Shown: one piece after another, positions 49,195-57,618 of the stretch
Layout: each line of letters opens with the position of its first letter
Numbering within the stretch: the first letter of the stretch is position 1
Source: Bosea beijingensis
Lineage (GTDB): Bacteria; Pseudomonadota; Alphaproteobacteria; Rhizobiales; Beijerinckiaceae
Direction: 5' to 3'
DNA length: 64,000 bases
Assembly (NCBI RefSeq): GCF_030758975.1
Contig: NZ_CP132359.1
Coordinates: forward strand, 248,001-312,000
The notes under the pieces: model-generated
Seen by the model: only the letters and a program-made list of their open reading frames with translations
Told to the model about the DNA's origin: nothing
The model's database searches: none
Translations under genes and position numbers: made by a program

Positions 49195-50765
49195 TTCTTC
49201 TTGCCCCCGAACGGATTACCCAGGCCGGGCAGGCCGCTTCCGCCGAGGCCCGGCAACTTCGGCATCATGCCCGCCGGCGGGGTCACGCCCTTCGGTAGTC
49301 CCGGGAAACCGCCGGGCGGCATCGAGGGCAGGCCGCCGCCCGCGCCGAGCTGCTTCTGCAATTCCGCGAGTTGGGCCGGGTCCATCTTCGAGGGATCCGG
49401 CATGCCGGCCGGCAGGCCGCCGCCGAGCCCGAACATCGAGCCGAGCTTGCCGAGCATGCCGCCCTTCTGCTTGGCCATCATCTTCATGGCATCGGCCATG
49501 CCGCGATGCATCTTGAGCAGCTTGTTGATCTGCTCGGCCGTGGTGCCGGAGCCGGCCGCGATGCGCTTCTTGCGGCTGTTCTTCAGCAGGTCGGGATTCT
49601 TGCGCTCCGCCGCCGTCATCGAGTCGATCGCGGCGATCATGCTCTTGAACATCTTGTCGCCGACGCCGGCATTGGCGAGCTGCGACTGAGCCTGCTTCAT
49701 GCCGGGCAGCATGCCCATCACGCCGCCGATACCGCCCATCTTCTCCATCTGCTGGAGCTGCGCGCGCATGTCGGAGAGGTCGAACTGGCCCTTGGCCATG
49801 CGCTGCGCGGTGGCCTGCGCCTGCTCGGCATCGATCGTCTGCGCCGCCTTCTCGACCAGCGAGACGATGTCGCCCATGCCGAGGATGCGGTTGGCGACGC
49901 GCGACGGGTGGAACTCGTCGAGCTCGTCGACCTTCTCGCCGATGCCGACGAGCTTGATCGGCTTGCCGGTGACGGCGCGCATCGAGAGCGCCGCGCCACC
50001 GCGCGAATCGCCGTCCATGCGGGTCAGCACGATGCCGGTGAGGCCGACGCGGGCATCGAAGGCGCGGGCGGTATTGACGGCGTCCTGGCCGGTCAGCGCG
50101 TCGGCGACGAGCAGCACCTCATGCGGGTTGGTCGCGGCCTTCACCTCGGCGACCTCGGCCATCAGCGTGTCGTCGAGCGTCACGCGGCCGGCGGTATCGA
50201 GCATCACGACATCGTAGCCGCCGAGACGGGCGGCCTCGACCGCGCGCCTGGCGATCTGCACCGCCGACTGGCCGGCGACGATCGGCAGCGTCTGCACGCC
50301 GACCTGCGTGCCCAGGATGGCGAGCTGTTCCATGGCGGCCGGGCGTCGCGTATCGAGCGACGCCATCAGCACCTTCTTCTTGTGGCGCTCGGTCAGGCGC
50401 TTGGCGATCTTGGCCGTGGAGGTCGTCTTACCGGAGCCCTGCAGACCCACCATCAGGACCGGCACCGGCGGCACGGCATCGAAATTGATGCCCTCGCCCT
50501 CGCCGCCCAGCGTCTCGATCAGGACGTCGTTGACGATCTTGATGACCTGCTGGCCGGGCGTGACCGACTTCAGCACCTCGGCGCCGACGGCACGCTCGCG
50601 CACCTTGTCGGTGAAGGACCGGACGACCTCGAGCGCGACGTCCGCCTCGAGCAGCGCGCGCCGAACCTCGCGGAGAGCCGCGTTGACGTCCTCCTCGGTC
50701 AGCGAACCCCTGCGGGTCAGCCCCGAGAGGATGCCGGAGAGCCTGTCGCTCAGCGTGCCGAACAT
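49191..50765 (-). CDS. ffh: Signal recognition particle protein Ffh
   Basis: A 524-residue SRP GTPase that delivers nascent membrane proteins to FtsY. The N domain is followed by the G domain with P-loop GLQGSGKTT (107-115), DTAGR, and VLTRMDGDSRGGAALS. The methionine-rich M domain includes GTTAEQINKLLKMHRGMADAM. A Gly/Pro/Met-rich tail of about 70 residues ends in GKKK. I use the ATG at 50765. The 5' region carries two large hairpins. Confidence 0.97.
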   Translation of the reverse strand: MFGTLSDRLSGILSGLTRRGSLTEEDVNAALREVRRALLEADVALEVVRSFTDKVRERAVGAEVLKSVTPGQQVIKIVNDVLIETLGGEGEGINFDAVPPVPVLMVGLQGSGKTTSTAKIAKRLTERHKKKVLMASLDTRRPAAMEQLAILGTQVGVQTLPIVAGQSAVQIARRAVEAARLGGYDVVMLDTAGRVTLDDTLMAEVAEVKAATNPHEVLLVADALTGQDAVNTARAFDARVGLTGIVLTRMDGDSRGGAALSMRAVTGKPIKLVGIGEKVDELDEFHPSRVANRILGMGDIVSLVEKAAQTIDAEQAQATAQRMAKGQFDLSDMRAQLQQMEKMGGIGGVMGMLPGMKQAQSQLANAGVGDKMFKSMIAAIDSMTAAERKNPDLLKNSRKKRIAAGSGTTAEQINKLLKMHRGMADAMKMMAKQKGGMLGKLGSMFGLGGGLPAGMPDPSKMDPAQLAELQKQLGAGGGLPSMPPGGFPGLPKGVTPPAGMMPKLPGLGGSGLPGLGNPFGGKKK

Positions 50766-50787
50766 GCGGACCTGCCTGCTTGCCTCC

Positions 50788-50890
50788 GGAGCATCGGACC
50801 GAAAAGTGGAAGCCACTTTTCGGACGAATCCGATGCTCCAACGATCGGATGGATCACCGTGACCGCGTCCGTTCGGACGCGCGGTGATCC
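50788..50890. repeat. Tandem palindromes upstream of ffh
   Basis: First palindrome: GGAGCATCGGA (50788-50798) pairs with TCCGATGCTCC (50829-50839), enclosing CCGAAAAGTGG/CCACTTTTCGG (50799-50823). Second: GGATCACCG (50851-50859) pairs with CGGTGATCC (50882-50890), enclosing GCGTCCG/CGGACGC. They lie 23-125 bp upstream of the ffh ATG, in its leader or promoter. The first type is a recurrent Rhizobiales intergenic palindrome as far as I recall. Confidence 0.8.
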
Positions 50891-51174
50891 GCGAGCCTTC
50901 AGCGCCAAAGCCTCATCGCCAAGCGGTTTCGCGCCCGAGGGCGCAATCGCGCTGTCGGGCGTTGACCTCCGGGCTCATGAAAGCGGCTTGCGCGGCCCGG
51001 TCGGCGGATGTGGTTTCGGCGATGTCGGCGAAACGGATGCGGTCTTAAAGCGGAAGACTGTGGCGAAAGTCAAGTTTTGGGGACAAGGTCACGGCGAAAA
51101 TGACGCCTTGATTGCCAGATCGCGCTATCGCCCGCATTGCTGGCTCATTCGATTTCATCATCAGGGAACCGACG
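50891..51174. other. Remaining intergenic region upstream of ffh
   Basis: No gene is supported. It should contain the divergent promoters for ffh (leftward) and the secreted-protein gene at 51175 (rightward). The part 51045-51120 is A+T-richer than its surroundings. I cannot place promoter boxes with confidence. Confidence 0.4.
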
Positions 51175-51603
51175 ATGCGCTTTTCCGCCCCTCGCAGCCT
51201 GCCTTTCGCCGCCGGCCTCTTGCTCGCCAGCCTTGCCCCGGCTCTGGCCCAACCCTGCGCCAGCAATTTCAAGGTCGATGGCGTGCCGATGGTGACCGGG
51301 CTGAGCTACCGCACCTGGGACCTCATCCCTACCCGCCAACCTGCGGCCGTGCTCAGCGATCTCGGTGCCGCCGTTTCGGCGGAGGGTTTCGCCGATATGC
51401 GCATCGACAAGGCGACGAGCGCGGTCGTCGCCATCCAGGAGACCACCGGCTCCGGCCGCCCGCAGACCTTACGCATCACCGCCCGCAAGAACGGCAAGGG
51501 CACCCGCGTGGATGCGGTCTTCGTCGTCCAGGCCGGACAGGTCGCGCCGGAGGACTATGTGCGCAAGGCGTTCTGCCGCGTGATCGGCGGCGCACGCAGC
51601 TAA
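51175..51603 (+). CDS. Secreted protein of unknown function
   Basis: A 142-residue exported protein. The Sec signal peptide covers residues 1-25, ending APALAQP. Two cysteines, near residue 28 and near residue 135 (RKAFCRVIGG), may pair. The middle has GLSYRTWDLIPTRQPAAVLS and a Thr/Lys-rich strand region (GRPQTLRITARKNGKGTRVD). No enzymatic motif is seen. The ATG at 51175 opens the signal peptide. It begins a rightward run of mostly exported or membrane proteins. Confidence 0.7.
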   Translation: MRFSAPRSLPFAAGLLLASLAPALAQPCASNFKVDGVPMVTGLSYRTWDLIPTRQPAAVLSDLGAAVSAEGFADMRIDKATSAVVAIQETTGSGRPQTLRITARKNGKGTRVDAVFVVQAGQVAPEDYVRKAFCRVIGGARS

Positions 51604-51670
51604 ACCCCGGCCCCAGAAAGGCCCTGATCGGGCGGCATCGCTGCGGCCCGATTCGCAAACGTACCGGCCC

Positions 51671-52252
51671 ATGACACTGAAACCTACCTCGATCCTGCTG
51701 GCCCTCTCCGTCCTGCTGGCCGCCTGCGCCGGTGACCCGCGTCGCGAAGGCCCGCTCGATCCGCGCATGGTCGAGAAGGTCGCGGCTGTCTCGCTCGATC
51801 CTGCCCAGGCCGGGCGTATCCTCAATGCCTATCGCGCCAGCCAGGGCCTCGGCCCGGTCCGGCCGGACCCGCGCCTGATGGCGATGGCCCAGCGCCAGGC
51901 CGACGCCATGGTCAAGGCCAACGCGCTCTCGCATGATGCCGGCGGCAACTTCACCGCCCGCATCCTTGCGGCCGGCGTCGACAGCGCCCGTGCGGCGGAA
52001 AATCTCGGCGGCGGCTATTTCTCGGTCGAGGAGGCCTTCGACGGCTGGCGCAAGTCCGCGGGCCACGACGCCAACCTGCGCATGAAGGAAGCGACCCGCT
52101 ACGGCATCGCGCTCTCGAAGGACCCGCGTACCAGCTACCGCGTCTGGTGGGCGCTGGTCGTCGCGGCGGAACCGGAAGCACGCCGCGAGATTGCCGCTCA
52201 GGGTGCCGGTCCGGTCATGTGGTTCGGGAACAATCCGCAGCCGACGCGATAA
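51671..52252 (+). CDS. CAP-domain (SCP/PR1-like) lipoprotein
   Basis: A 193-residue predicted lipoprotein, with lipobox LLAAC at about residues 15-19. The CAP domain follows: ILNAYRASQGLGPVRPDPRL, ANALSHDAGGNFTARI, AAENLGGGYFSVEEAFDGWR and SAGHDANLRMKEATRYGIAL, where the His/Glu positions of the CAP cavity are kept. Bacterial CAP proteins have unclear roles at the envelope. The ATG at 51671 opens the lipoprotein signal. Confidence 0.86.
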   Translation: MTLKPTSILLALSVLLAACAGDPRREGPLDPRMVEKVAAVSLDPAQAGRILNAYRASQGLGPVRPDPRLMAMAQRQADAMVKANALSHDAGGNFTARILAAGVDSARAAENLGGGYFSVEEAFDGWRKSAGHDANLRMKEATRYGIALSKDPRTSYRVWWALVVAAEPEARREIAAQGAGPVMWFGNNPQPTR

Positions 52253-52311
52253 GCTCTTTACAACCCCCCGCTTCTGGTGATGGCTCTGGTCTTTAGCGGA
52301 GCCATCACATC

Positions 52312-52938
52312 ATGACCTTCGAAGCCTGGATCGCCTTCACCGCCGCCACCGCCGTCCTCCTGGTCATCCCCGGACCGACGATCCTCCTCGTCATCTCCTA
52401 TGCGCTAGGCCAGGGCTGGCGCACCGCCTTCCCGATCGCCGTCGGCGTCGCGCTCGGCGATTTCACGGCGATGACGCTGTCGATGCTCGGCGTCGGCGCG
52501 CTCCTCGCCACCTCGGCTTTGGTCTTCACCACGCTGAAATGGATCGGCGCGGCCTATCTCGTCTGGCTCGGCATCAAGCTCTTCCGCGCCGGCGGCACGC
52601 TCGACGCCAAGCCTCGCGAGGATGCTGCCCCCGGCTGGAAGATGCTCGGTCATGCCTGGCTGGTGACGGCGCTGAACCCGAAGAGCATCACCTTCTTCGT
52701 CGCCTTCCTGCCCCAGTTCCTCGACACCAAGGGCGATTTCTGGACGCAGATGCTGATCTTCGAGGTGACCTTCATCACGCTCGCCTTCGCCAATGCCATG
52801 GGCTACGCGCTGATCGCCTCGCGGGCGCGGGCCGTGGTCAGCAATCCCCGCGCGATCGGCCTGTTCAACAAGGCTGGCGGCACGCTCCTGATCGGCGCCG
52901 GTGTCGCCACCGTCGCGATCCGCTCGAGCAGCAACTGA
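52312..52938 (+). CDS. LysE family translocator
   Basis: A 208-residue inner-membrane exporter of the LysE/RhtB superfamily. The N-terminal LLVIPGPTILLVISYALGQGWR and the central AWLVTALNPKSITFFVAFLPQFL are the standard motifs. About six helices are visible. It is a second LysE-type gene in the window, clearly different from the one at 5061-5672. Substrate is unknown. The ATG at 52312 follows a gap of about 60 bp. Confidence 0.88.
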   Translation: MTFEAWIAFTAATAVLLVIPGPTILLVISYALGQGWRTAFPIAVGVALGDFTAMTLSMLGVGALLATSALVFTTLKWIGAAYLVWLGIKLFRAGGTLDAKPREDAAPGWKMLGHAWLVTALNPKSITFFVAFLPQFLDTKGDFWTQMLIFEVTFITLAFANAMGYALIASRARAVVSNPRAIGLFNKAGGTLLIGAGVATVAIRSSSN

Positions 52939-52996
52939 GACCGCGTTCCTGAGCCCATCTTGACGCCGGGTCGCGGCGGCTTACCTGTTCAGGACC

Positions 52997-54055
52997 ATGA
53001 CCCGCCGCAAGCTCCTCTCCTTCGTTGGCCTCGGTGCATTGCTGGCTTCGACCGGCGCCGCCTGGGCCGCGATCTCCCGCTCGCGCAATCCCTATTACCA
53101 GGGACCTGTCAGCGACCATTTCAACGGCCTCGTCTTCAGCGACGGCCGCCCGGTGACCAAGGGCCTCGCCGACGTGCTGCGCTGGCAGACCGGCAAGCGC
53201 GAGCGCGAGGCCTTCCCCCTCGCCTATCAGGCGCCGCCGCAGGACAAGCCGCCGGCCAGCGTCGACGGTGTCAGGATCGTCCATCTCGGCCATGCCTCCT
53301 TCCTCTATCAGGTCGCCGGCCTCAACCTGCTGATCGACCCCGTCTATTCGCTGCGCGCGAGTCCCTTCTCCTTCATCGGCCCCAAGCGCGTGAACGCGCC
53401 GGGCGTCGCCTTCGCCGACCTGCCGAAGATCGATGCCGTTCTGGTCACGCATAACCATTACGACCATCTCGACATCGAGACGCTGGCGCTGCTGCACGGC
53501 CGCGACCAGCCGCGCATGATCATGCCGCTCGGCAACGACTCGATCGTCCGGGCCCGCATTCCCGACGCCCGCACTGAGGCGCATGACTGGAACGACCGGC
53601 TCACGCTCTCTGACAAGGCCGCGGTCACGCTGGTGCCGAGCTACCACTGGTCGGCGCGCGGCGCCTTCGACCGGCGCATGGCGCTCTGGTGCTCATACAT
53701 CCTCGAAACACCGGCCGCGAAGATCTTCCATGTCGGCGATACCGGCTACCATGACGGCTCGCTCTACGCCGAACTCGGCAGCAAGCACGGGCCGTTCGAC
53801 CTCGCAGTCCTGCCGATCGGCGCCTATGAGCCGCGCTGGTTCATGTCCGACAACCACATGAATCCGGACGAGGCCGTGAAGGTCATGCTCGCACTCAAGG
53901 CGCAGCAGGCGATCGGCCACCACTGGGGTACCTTCCAGCTCACCGACGAGGGCGTCGAGCGCCCGCCCGAAGCGCTGAAGGCCGCGCTCGCCGAAGCCGG
54001 CTTGCCGGAAGAGCGCTTTCGGCCGATGCGGCCCGGTTTGAGCTGGAGCGTGTGA
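52997..54055 (+). CDS. MBL-fold metallo-hydrolase (NAPE-PLD/UlaG-like)
   Basis: A 352-residue protein. Its first 28 residues look like a signal or anchor (TRRKLLSFVGLGALLASTGA). The metallo-beta-lactamase motif is THNHYDHLD (151-159), with His152, His154, Asp156 and His157 as metal ligands. HVGDTGYHDG and AIGHHWGTFQLTDE supply the later ligands. The overall layout matches bacterial relatives of NAPE-hydrolysing phospholipase D. The likely location is periplasmic. The substrate is unproven. Confidence 0.87.
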   Translation: MTRRKLLSFVGLGALLASTGAAWAAISRSRNPYYQGPVSDHFNGLVFSDGRPVTKGLADVLRWQTGKREREAFPLAYQAPPQDKPPASVDGVRIVHLGHASFLYQVAGLNLLIDPVYSLRASPFSFIGPKRVNAPGVAFADLPKIDAVLVTHNHYDHLDIETLALLHGRDQPRMIMPLGNDSIVRARIPDARTEAHDWNDRLTLSDKAAVTLVPSYHWSARGAFDRRMALWCSYILETPAAKIFHVGDTGYHDGSLYAELGSKHGPFDLAVLPIGAYEPRWFMSDNHMNPDEAVKVMLALKAQQAIGHHWGTFQLTDEGVERPPEALKAALAEAGLPEERFRPMRPGLSWSV

Positions 54056-54065
54056 CCACCAGCCT

Positions 54066-54198
54066 TGTCATTCCGGGGCGGTGCATCGCGCCGAACCCGG
54101 AACCCACGACTGGGCACAACCTCAAGCAATCAGGCCGGGCAAAGGCTCACCCGGTCGTGGATTCCGGGTTCGATCCTACGGATCGCCCCGGAATGACA
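54066..54198. repeat. Large cruciform REP-like palindromic element
   Basis: Outer arms TGTCATTCCGGGGCG (54066-54080) and CGCCCCGGAATGACA (54184-54198) are perfectly complementary. Inner arms CGAACCCGGAACCCACGAC (54092-54110) and GTCGTGGATTCCGGGTTCG (54154-54172) have one mismatch. The 43-nt centre carries smaller complementarity. It lies between convergent genes and may serve as terminator for both. Architecture resembles the element at 28496-28590. Confidence 0.85.
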
Positions 54199-54205
54199 GC
54201 GAAAG

Positions 54206-55096
54206 CTACTTCGGCTGGACGTAGACGTTGATCTCAAGGTTCGGGTCGCCCGGGTCCTTGAGGTCGGTGACATATTCCTCGAGGAAGGCGTCCTTCACCG
54301 CAATGCTCTTGGCTTCCAGATAGGCCGTGATCGTCTCGTAGGTGGAATCGATGTCGTCATAGGGCGCGACATGCATGAAACGCAGCGCCTTGCCCACCGG
54401 TGACGAGCCGAGCTTCACCCCGCCCCCGAAGGCTGGAACCTGCCCCCCGGCGGGTGCGGCGACCGGCAGCATCGCGTCGAAGCGGAAACCGTCATCGGTC
54501 GTCTCGACGAAGAGCGACAAGGGCCGCCCGGCGACGGGCAGGCCTGCCTTCTGCGCCTCTGCGCGCAAGGCGTTGAAGCTTTCGGAGAGCTTCTGGAAGC
54601 CCTGGTCCCAGCTCGCCTGCCCCGACAGCAGCAGCACGGGCTTGGCGACCAGCGCGACCTCGTCGATATCGCTGGTGTCGCCGCGCTTGCCGGCGAGCGT
54701 CGCATCGGGATCGGGCACGCCGGTCTGCTGCTGCTGCACGGGCGGGAGCGCCGGCTGGACCGGCGGCGGCAGGGACGGCGGCGGCTGCACGGGCTGCGGT
54801 TCGGCCGGCCCGGGCAATCTCGGCGCAGGCTGCACCGGCTGCGGCGTCACCGGGCCCGGCAGCGACGGAGCCGGCTGGACCGGCTGCGGCCCCGGCTGGG
54901 AATCGGGCACGGGTGCCGGCGGCGTCTGCGCAGGCGCGGACGGCATCTGGACGGGGCTGGCGCCGGGTGGTGGAGCGAGAGGCGCGGATTCGACCGCGGT
55001 CGGCGGCGCGACCCGTGTTTGCGCGAAGGCTGTTACGCTCGAAGCGCTCGCCAGGCCGGCCAGCGTCAGAACACAAATCCGGGAATACCGCATCAT
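54206..55096 (-). CDS. Secreted Pro-rich protein with GyrI-like effector-binding domain
   Basis: A 296-residue exported protein. The signal peptide is MMRYSRICVLTLAGLASASS to about TAFA. Residues about 28-125 are a Pro/Gln-rich linker with imperfect repeats of PQPVQPAPSLPGP. The C-terminal 160 residues form a GyrI-like/SOUL-type ligand-binding domain (ALVAKPVLLLSGQASWDQGF; VAPYDDIDSTYETITAYLEA; DLKDPGDPNLEINVYVQPK). Such domains usually bind small molecules in the cytosol, so a secreted form is notable. The ATG at 55096 is used; earlier starts lack a clean signal. Confidence 0.75.
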   Translation of the reverse strand: MMRYSRICVLTLAGLASASSVTAFAQTRVAPPTAVESAPLAPPPGASPVQMPSAPAQTPPAPVPDSQPGPQPVQPAPSLPGPVTPQPVQPAPRLPGPAEPQPVQPPPSLPPPVQPALPPVQQQQTGVPDPDATLAGKRGDTSDIDEVALVAKPVLLLSGQASWDQGFQKLSESFNALRAEAQKAGLPVAGRPLSLFVETTDDGFRFDAMLPVAAPAGGQVPAFGGGVKLGSSPVGKALRFMHVAPYDDIDSTYETITAYLEAKSIAVKDAFLEEYVTDLKDPGDPNLEINVYVQPK

Positions 55097-55233
55097 GACG
55101 GCCCTGAGTTTCACGCGATTCGCGCCCTTGCGGCGCAACATAGAATGTCCACCTTGTTTCAGGAACGGGGACGAGGGTGGCTTTTTCACGTCGCCTCGGC
55201 CATAGACCCACTATTCACGGGACATGTGACCAA

Positions 55234-56118
55234 ATGAACGCTCTGGCCAATCGCCGGTTCCTGAAGATGAACGGTCTCGGCAACCAGATCACGGTGCTGG
55301 ACCTGCGCGGCAGCAAGCATGTCGTCAGCGAAAGCGAGGCTCGCGCCATCGCCTCCGAGCCGCGCGCCAGTTTCGACCAGCTCATGGTCCTTCACGATGC
55401 CGCGACGCCCGGCACCGACGCTTTCGTGCGCATCTACAACGCCGACGGTTCCGAAGCCGGCGCCTGCGGCAACGGCACGCGCTGCGTCGCCTGGGCGATG
55501 ATCGCCGATCCGCAGATGGGCGATGCCAGCAAGGCTCGGCTCGCGCTCCAGACCAAGGCCGGCCTGCTGCCGGCCGTGCGTGAGGGCGATACCCTCTTTA
55601 CCGTCGACATGGGCGCCCCGCGCCTCGCCTGGGACCAGATCCCGCTGGCCGAGCCCTTCGAGGACACCAGCCGCTTTGAATTGCAGATCGGCCCGATCGA
55701 CGATCCGATTCTGCACACGCCCTGCGCAGTCAACATGGGCAATCCGCACGCGGTCTTCTTCGTCGAGGATCCCTATGCCTATAATCTCGAGCAGATCGGC
55801 CCGCTGCTCGAAAACCACCCGATCTTCCCCGACCGCGCCAATATCGAGCTCGCCGCAGTGAAGGCTCCGGACCATATCGTGCTGCGCGTCTGGGAGCGCG
55901 GCGCCGGCATCACCCAGGCCTGCGGCTCGGGCGCCTGCGCGGCACTGGTCGCGGGCGTGCGCCGCGAGCTCACCGCCCGCAAGGCCACCGTCAGCCTGCC
56001 CGGCGGCGACCTCGCCATCGAATGGCGCGAGCGCGACGGCCATGTCCTGATGACTGGCCCGGTCGAATTCGAATGGGAAGGCACGCTCGACCCGGCGTTG
56101 TTCACGAGCGCCGCGTAA
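55234..56118 (+). CDS. dapF: Diaminopimelate epimerase
   Basis: A 294-residue racemase that converts LL- to meso-diaminopimelate for lysine and peptidoglycan. The two catalytic cysteines are Cys78 in [11 protein letters not shown] and Cys230 in [14 protein letters not shown]. It begins [20 protein letters not shown], as in Rhizobiales DapF. The ATG at 55234 is used. mtaB follows, as in many Rhizobiales, but a palindromic repeat now separates them. Confidence 0.96.
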   Translation: MNALANRRFLKMNGLGNQITVLDLRGSKHVVSESEARAIASEPRASFDQLMVLHDAATPGTDAFVRIYNADGSEAGACGNGTRCVAWAMIADPQMGDASKARLALQTKAGLLPAVREGDTLFTVDMGAPRLAWDQIPLAEPFEDTSRFELQIGPIDDPILHTPCAVNMGNPHAVFFVEDPYAYNLEQIGPLLENHPIFPDRANIELAAVKAPDHIVLRVWERGAGITQACGSGACAALVAGVRRELTARKATVSLPGGDLAIEWRERDGHVLMTGPVEFEWEGTLDPALFTSAA

Positions 56119-56123
56119 TGACC

Positions 56124-56228
56124 CAGAAGCATTTTCAAGCGAAGTGGTGCCGGTTCGCGTGAAGAAAATGCGACCAGACAATAACCCAGAGCATCTTCGC
56201 GGTTCGGAGAACCGCGAAGATGCTCTGG
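56124..56228. repeat. Two-part palindromic repeat, copy 3 (fused to the 5' end of mtaB)
   Basis: The left part is AGCATTTTCAAGCGAAGTGG, then CCGGTTCGCGTGAAGAAAAT and GCG. The right part is a perfect 20-bp hairpin, CCAGAGCATCTTCGCGGTTC (56186-56205), loop GGA, GAACCGCGAAGATGCTCTGG (56209-56228). The mtaB reading frame passes through it, and its ATG at 56168 is the likely mtaB start. Arm sequences differ from the other copies but remain fully paired. Confidence 0.88.
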
Positions 56229-57490
56229 AGGTCGTCACCTTCGGCTGCCGCCTCAACATCGTCGAGAGCGAGGCGCTGAGGCTTCAGGCGGAAGCTGCCG
56301 GGCTGAAGGATGCCGCGATCGTCAATTCCTGCGCCGTCACCGCCGAGGCGACCCGGCAGGCGCGGCAGGCCGTGCGTCGCCTCAAGCGCGAACAGCCGGA
56401 CAGGCCCGTGATCGTCACCGGTTGCGCAGCGCAGATCGAACCCGCCCGCTTCGCCGACATGCCGGAGGTCGATCGCGTCCTCGGCAATGACGAGAAGCTG
56501 CGGCCCGGGAGCTGGGCGGCCCTCGCCCGTTCCAACAGCCTCGGGCATGCCGACGCGGCAGCCGCCGACAAGCTCGATGTCGGCGACATCATGGCCCGCA
56601 CCGCCATGCGCGCGCCCGTCACCGGCCGCTTTACCAGCCATACCCGCGGCTTCGTCCAGGTCCAGAACGGCTGCGACCACCGCTGTACCTTCTGCGTCAT
56701 CCCGTTTGGACGCGGCAATTCGCGCTCGCTCGCCACCGCCGATGTCGTCGCCCAATGCCGCACCTTGCTGGAAGCCGGCGCGCGCGAGATCGTACTGACC
56801 GGCGTCGACCTCACCAGCTATGGCCGCGATCTCCCCGACGAGCCATCCTTGGGCGCGCTTGCTGGGGCAATCCTCCGTGCTTTGCCCGAATTGCCCCGTC
56901 TGCGCCTCTCCTCGATCGACGCCGTCGAGGTCGACGACGCCCTGCGCGACCTGCTCGCGACCGAAGCGCGCCTGATGCCGCATCTGCATCTCTCTCTGCA
57001 GGCCGGCGACGACCTCATCCTGAAACGCATGAAGCGCCGCCACGGCCGCGAAGATGCCATCCGCTTCTGCGCGGAGATCCGCGCCTTACGGCCCGACATC
57101 GTCTTCGGCGCCGATCTCATCGCCGGCTTCCCGACCGAGGACGAGGCGATGTTCGCCCGCTCGCTCGATCTCGTCGAAGCCTGTGGCCTGAGCTTCGTCC
57201 ATGTCTTCCCTTACTCGGCCCGCCCCGGCACGCCGGCCGCGCGCATGCCGCAACTCTCGGGAGAGATCGTCTCGGAGCGTGCCGCAAGACTGCGCGCAAC
57301 GGCGGGTGCTGCTCACGCACGCCATCTCGCCGCACGGATCGGCCGCCCGCTGAGCGTCCTGACCGAACGCGGCAATACCGGCCGCGCCGAGGATTTCACC
57401 CTGGTTCGCTTCGGCAGCGACGTCACGCCGGGCGAGATCGTGCCGGCTACCGGCCATGCAGCCGACGGCAAGGCGCTTCTCGCCGCCTGA
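56168..57490 (+). CDS. mtaB: tRNA t6A37 methylthiotransferase MtaB
   Basis: A 440-residue radical-SAM enzyme that adds a methylthio group to t6A37 in tRNA. The N-terminal UPF0004 domain begins EVVTFGCRLN (21-30). The radical-SAM cluster cysteines are Cys169, Cys173 and Cys176 in NGCDHRCTFCVIPFGRG. A TRAM-like region is at the C-terminus. Homologues start just before EVVTFGCRLN; here the ATG at 56168 and residues 2-20 come from a palindromic repeat. GTG codons at 56144/56147 are other options. Confidence 0.93.
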   Translation: MRPDNNPEHLRGSENREDALEVVTFGCRLNIVESEALRLQAEAAGLKDAAIVNSCAVTAEATRQARQAVRRLKREQPDRPVIVTGCAAQIEPARFADMPEVDRVLGNDEKLRPGSWAALARSNSLGHADAAAADKLDVGDIMARTAMRAPVTGRFTSHTRGFVQVQNGCDHRCTFCVIPFGRGNSRSLATADVVAQCRTLLEAGAREIVLTGVDLTSYGRDLPDEPSLGALAGAILRALPELPRLRLSSIDAVEVDDALRDLLATEARLMPHLHLSLQAGDDLILKRMKRRHGREDAIRFCAEIRALRPDIVFGADLIAGFPTEDEAMFARSLDLVEACGLSFVHVFPYSARPGTPAARMPQLSGEIVSERAARLRATAGAAHARHLAARIGRPLSVLTERGNTGRAEDFTLVRFGSDVTPGEIVPATGHAADGKALLAA

Positions 57491-57512
57491 ACTCGTTTTC
57501 CTGTGAGGAATA

Positions 57513-57554
57513 GCCGCCTCGGTCGCCGATGGGAGGAGGAGTGACCGAGGCGGC
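57513..57554. terminator. Bidirectional hairpin after mtaB
   Basis: GCCGCCTCGGTC (57513-57524) and GACCGAGGCGGC (57543-57554) form a perfect 12-bp stem with an 18-nt loop containing GGGAGGAGGAGT. It lies between convergent mtaB and the sulfite-oxidase-family gene. Confidence 0.6.
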
Positions 57555-57618
57555 AGAGCCATGCCCGGAATGGCAGACCCATTCCTTAGACGCGACAAAC
57601 CGCCAAAAGGTTCAAAGG

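Noticed and set aside
49371..51674. 767-codon plus-strand open frame opposite ffh
   Set aside because: Antisense shadow of ffh, with His/Arg/Gly/Asp-rich low-information sequence, running across the ffh start and two palindromes.
56219..56221. ATG within the right arm of repeat copy 3 as the mtaB start
   Set aside because: It is out of frame with the conserved EVVTFGCRLN sequence.
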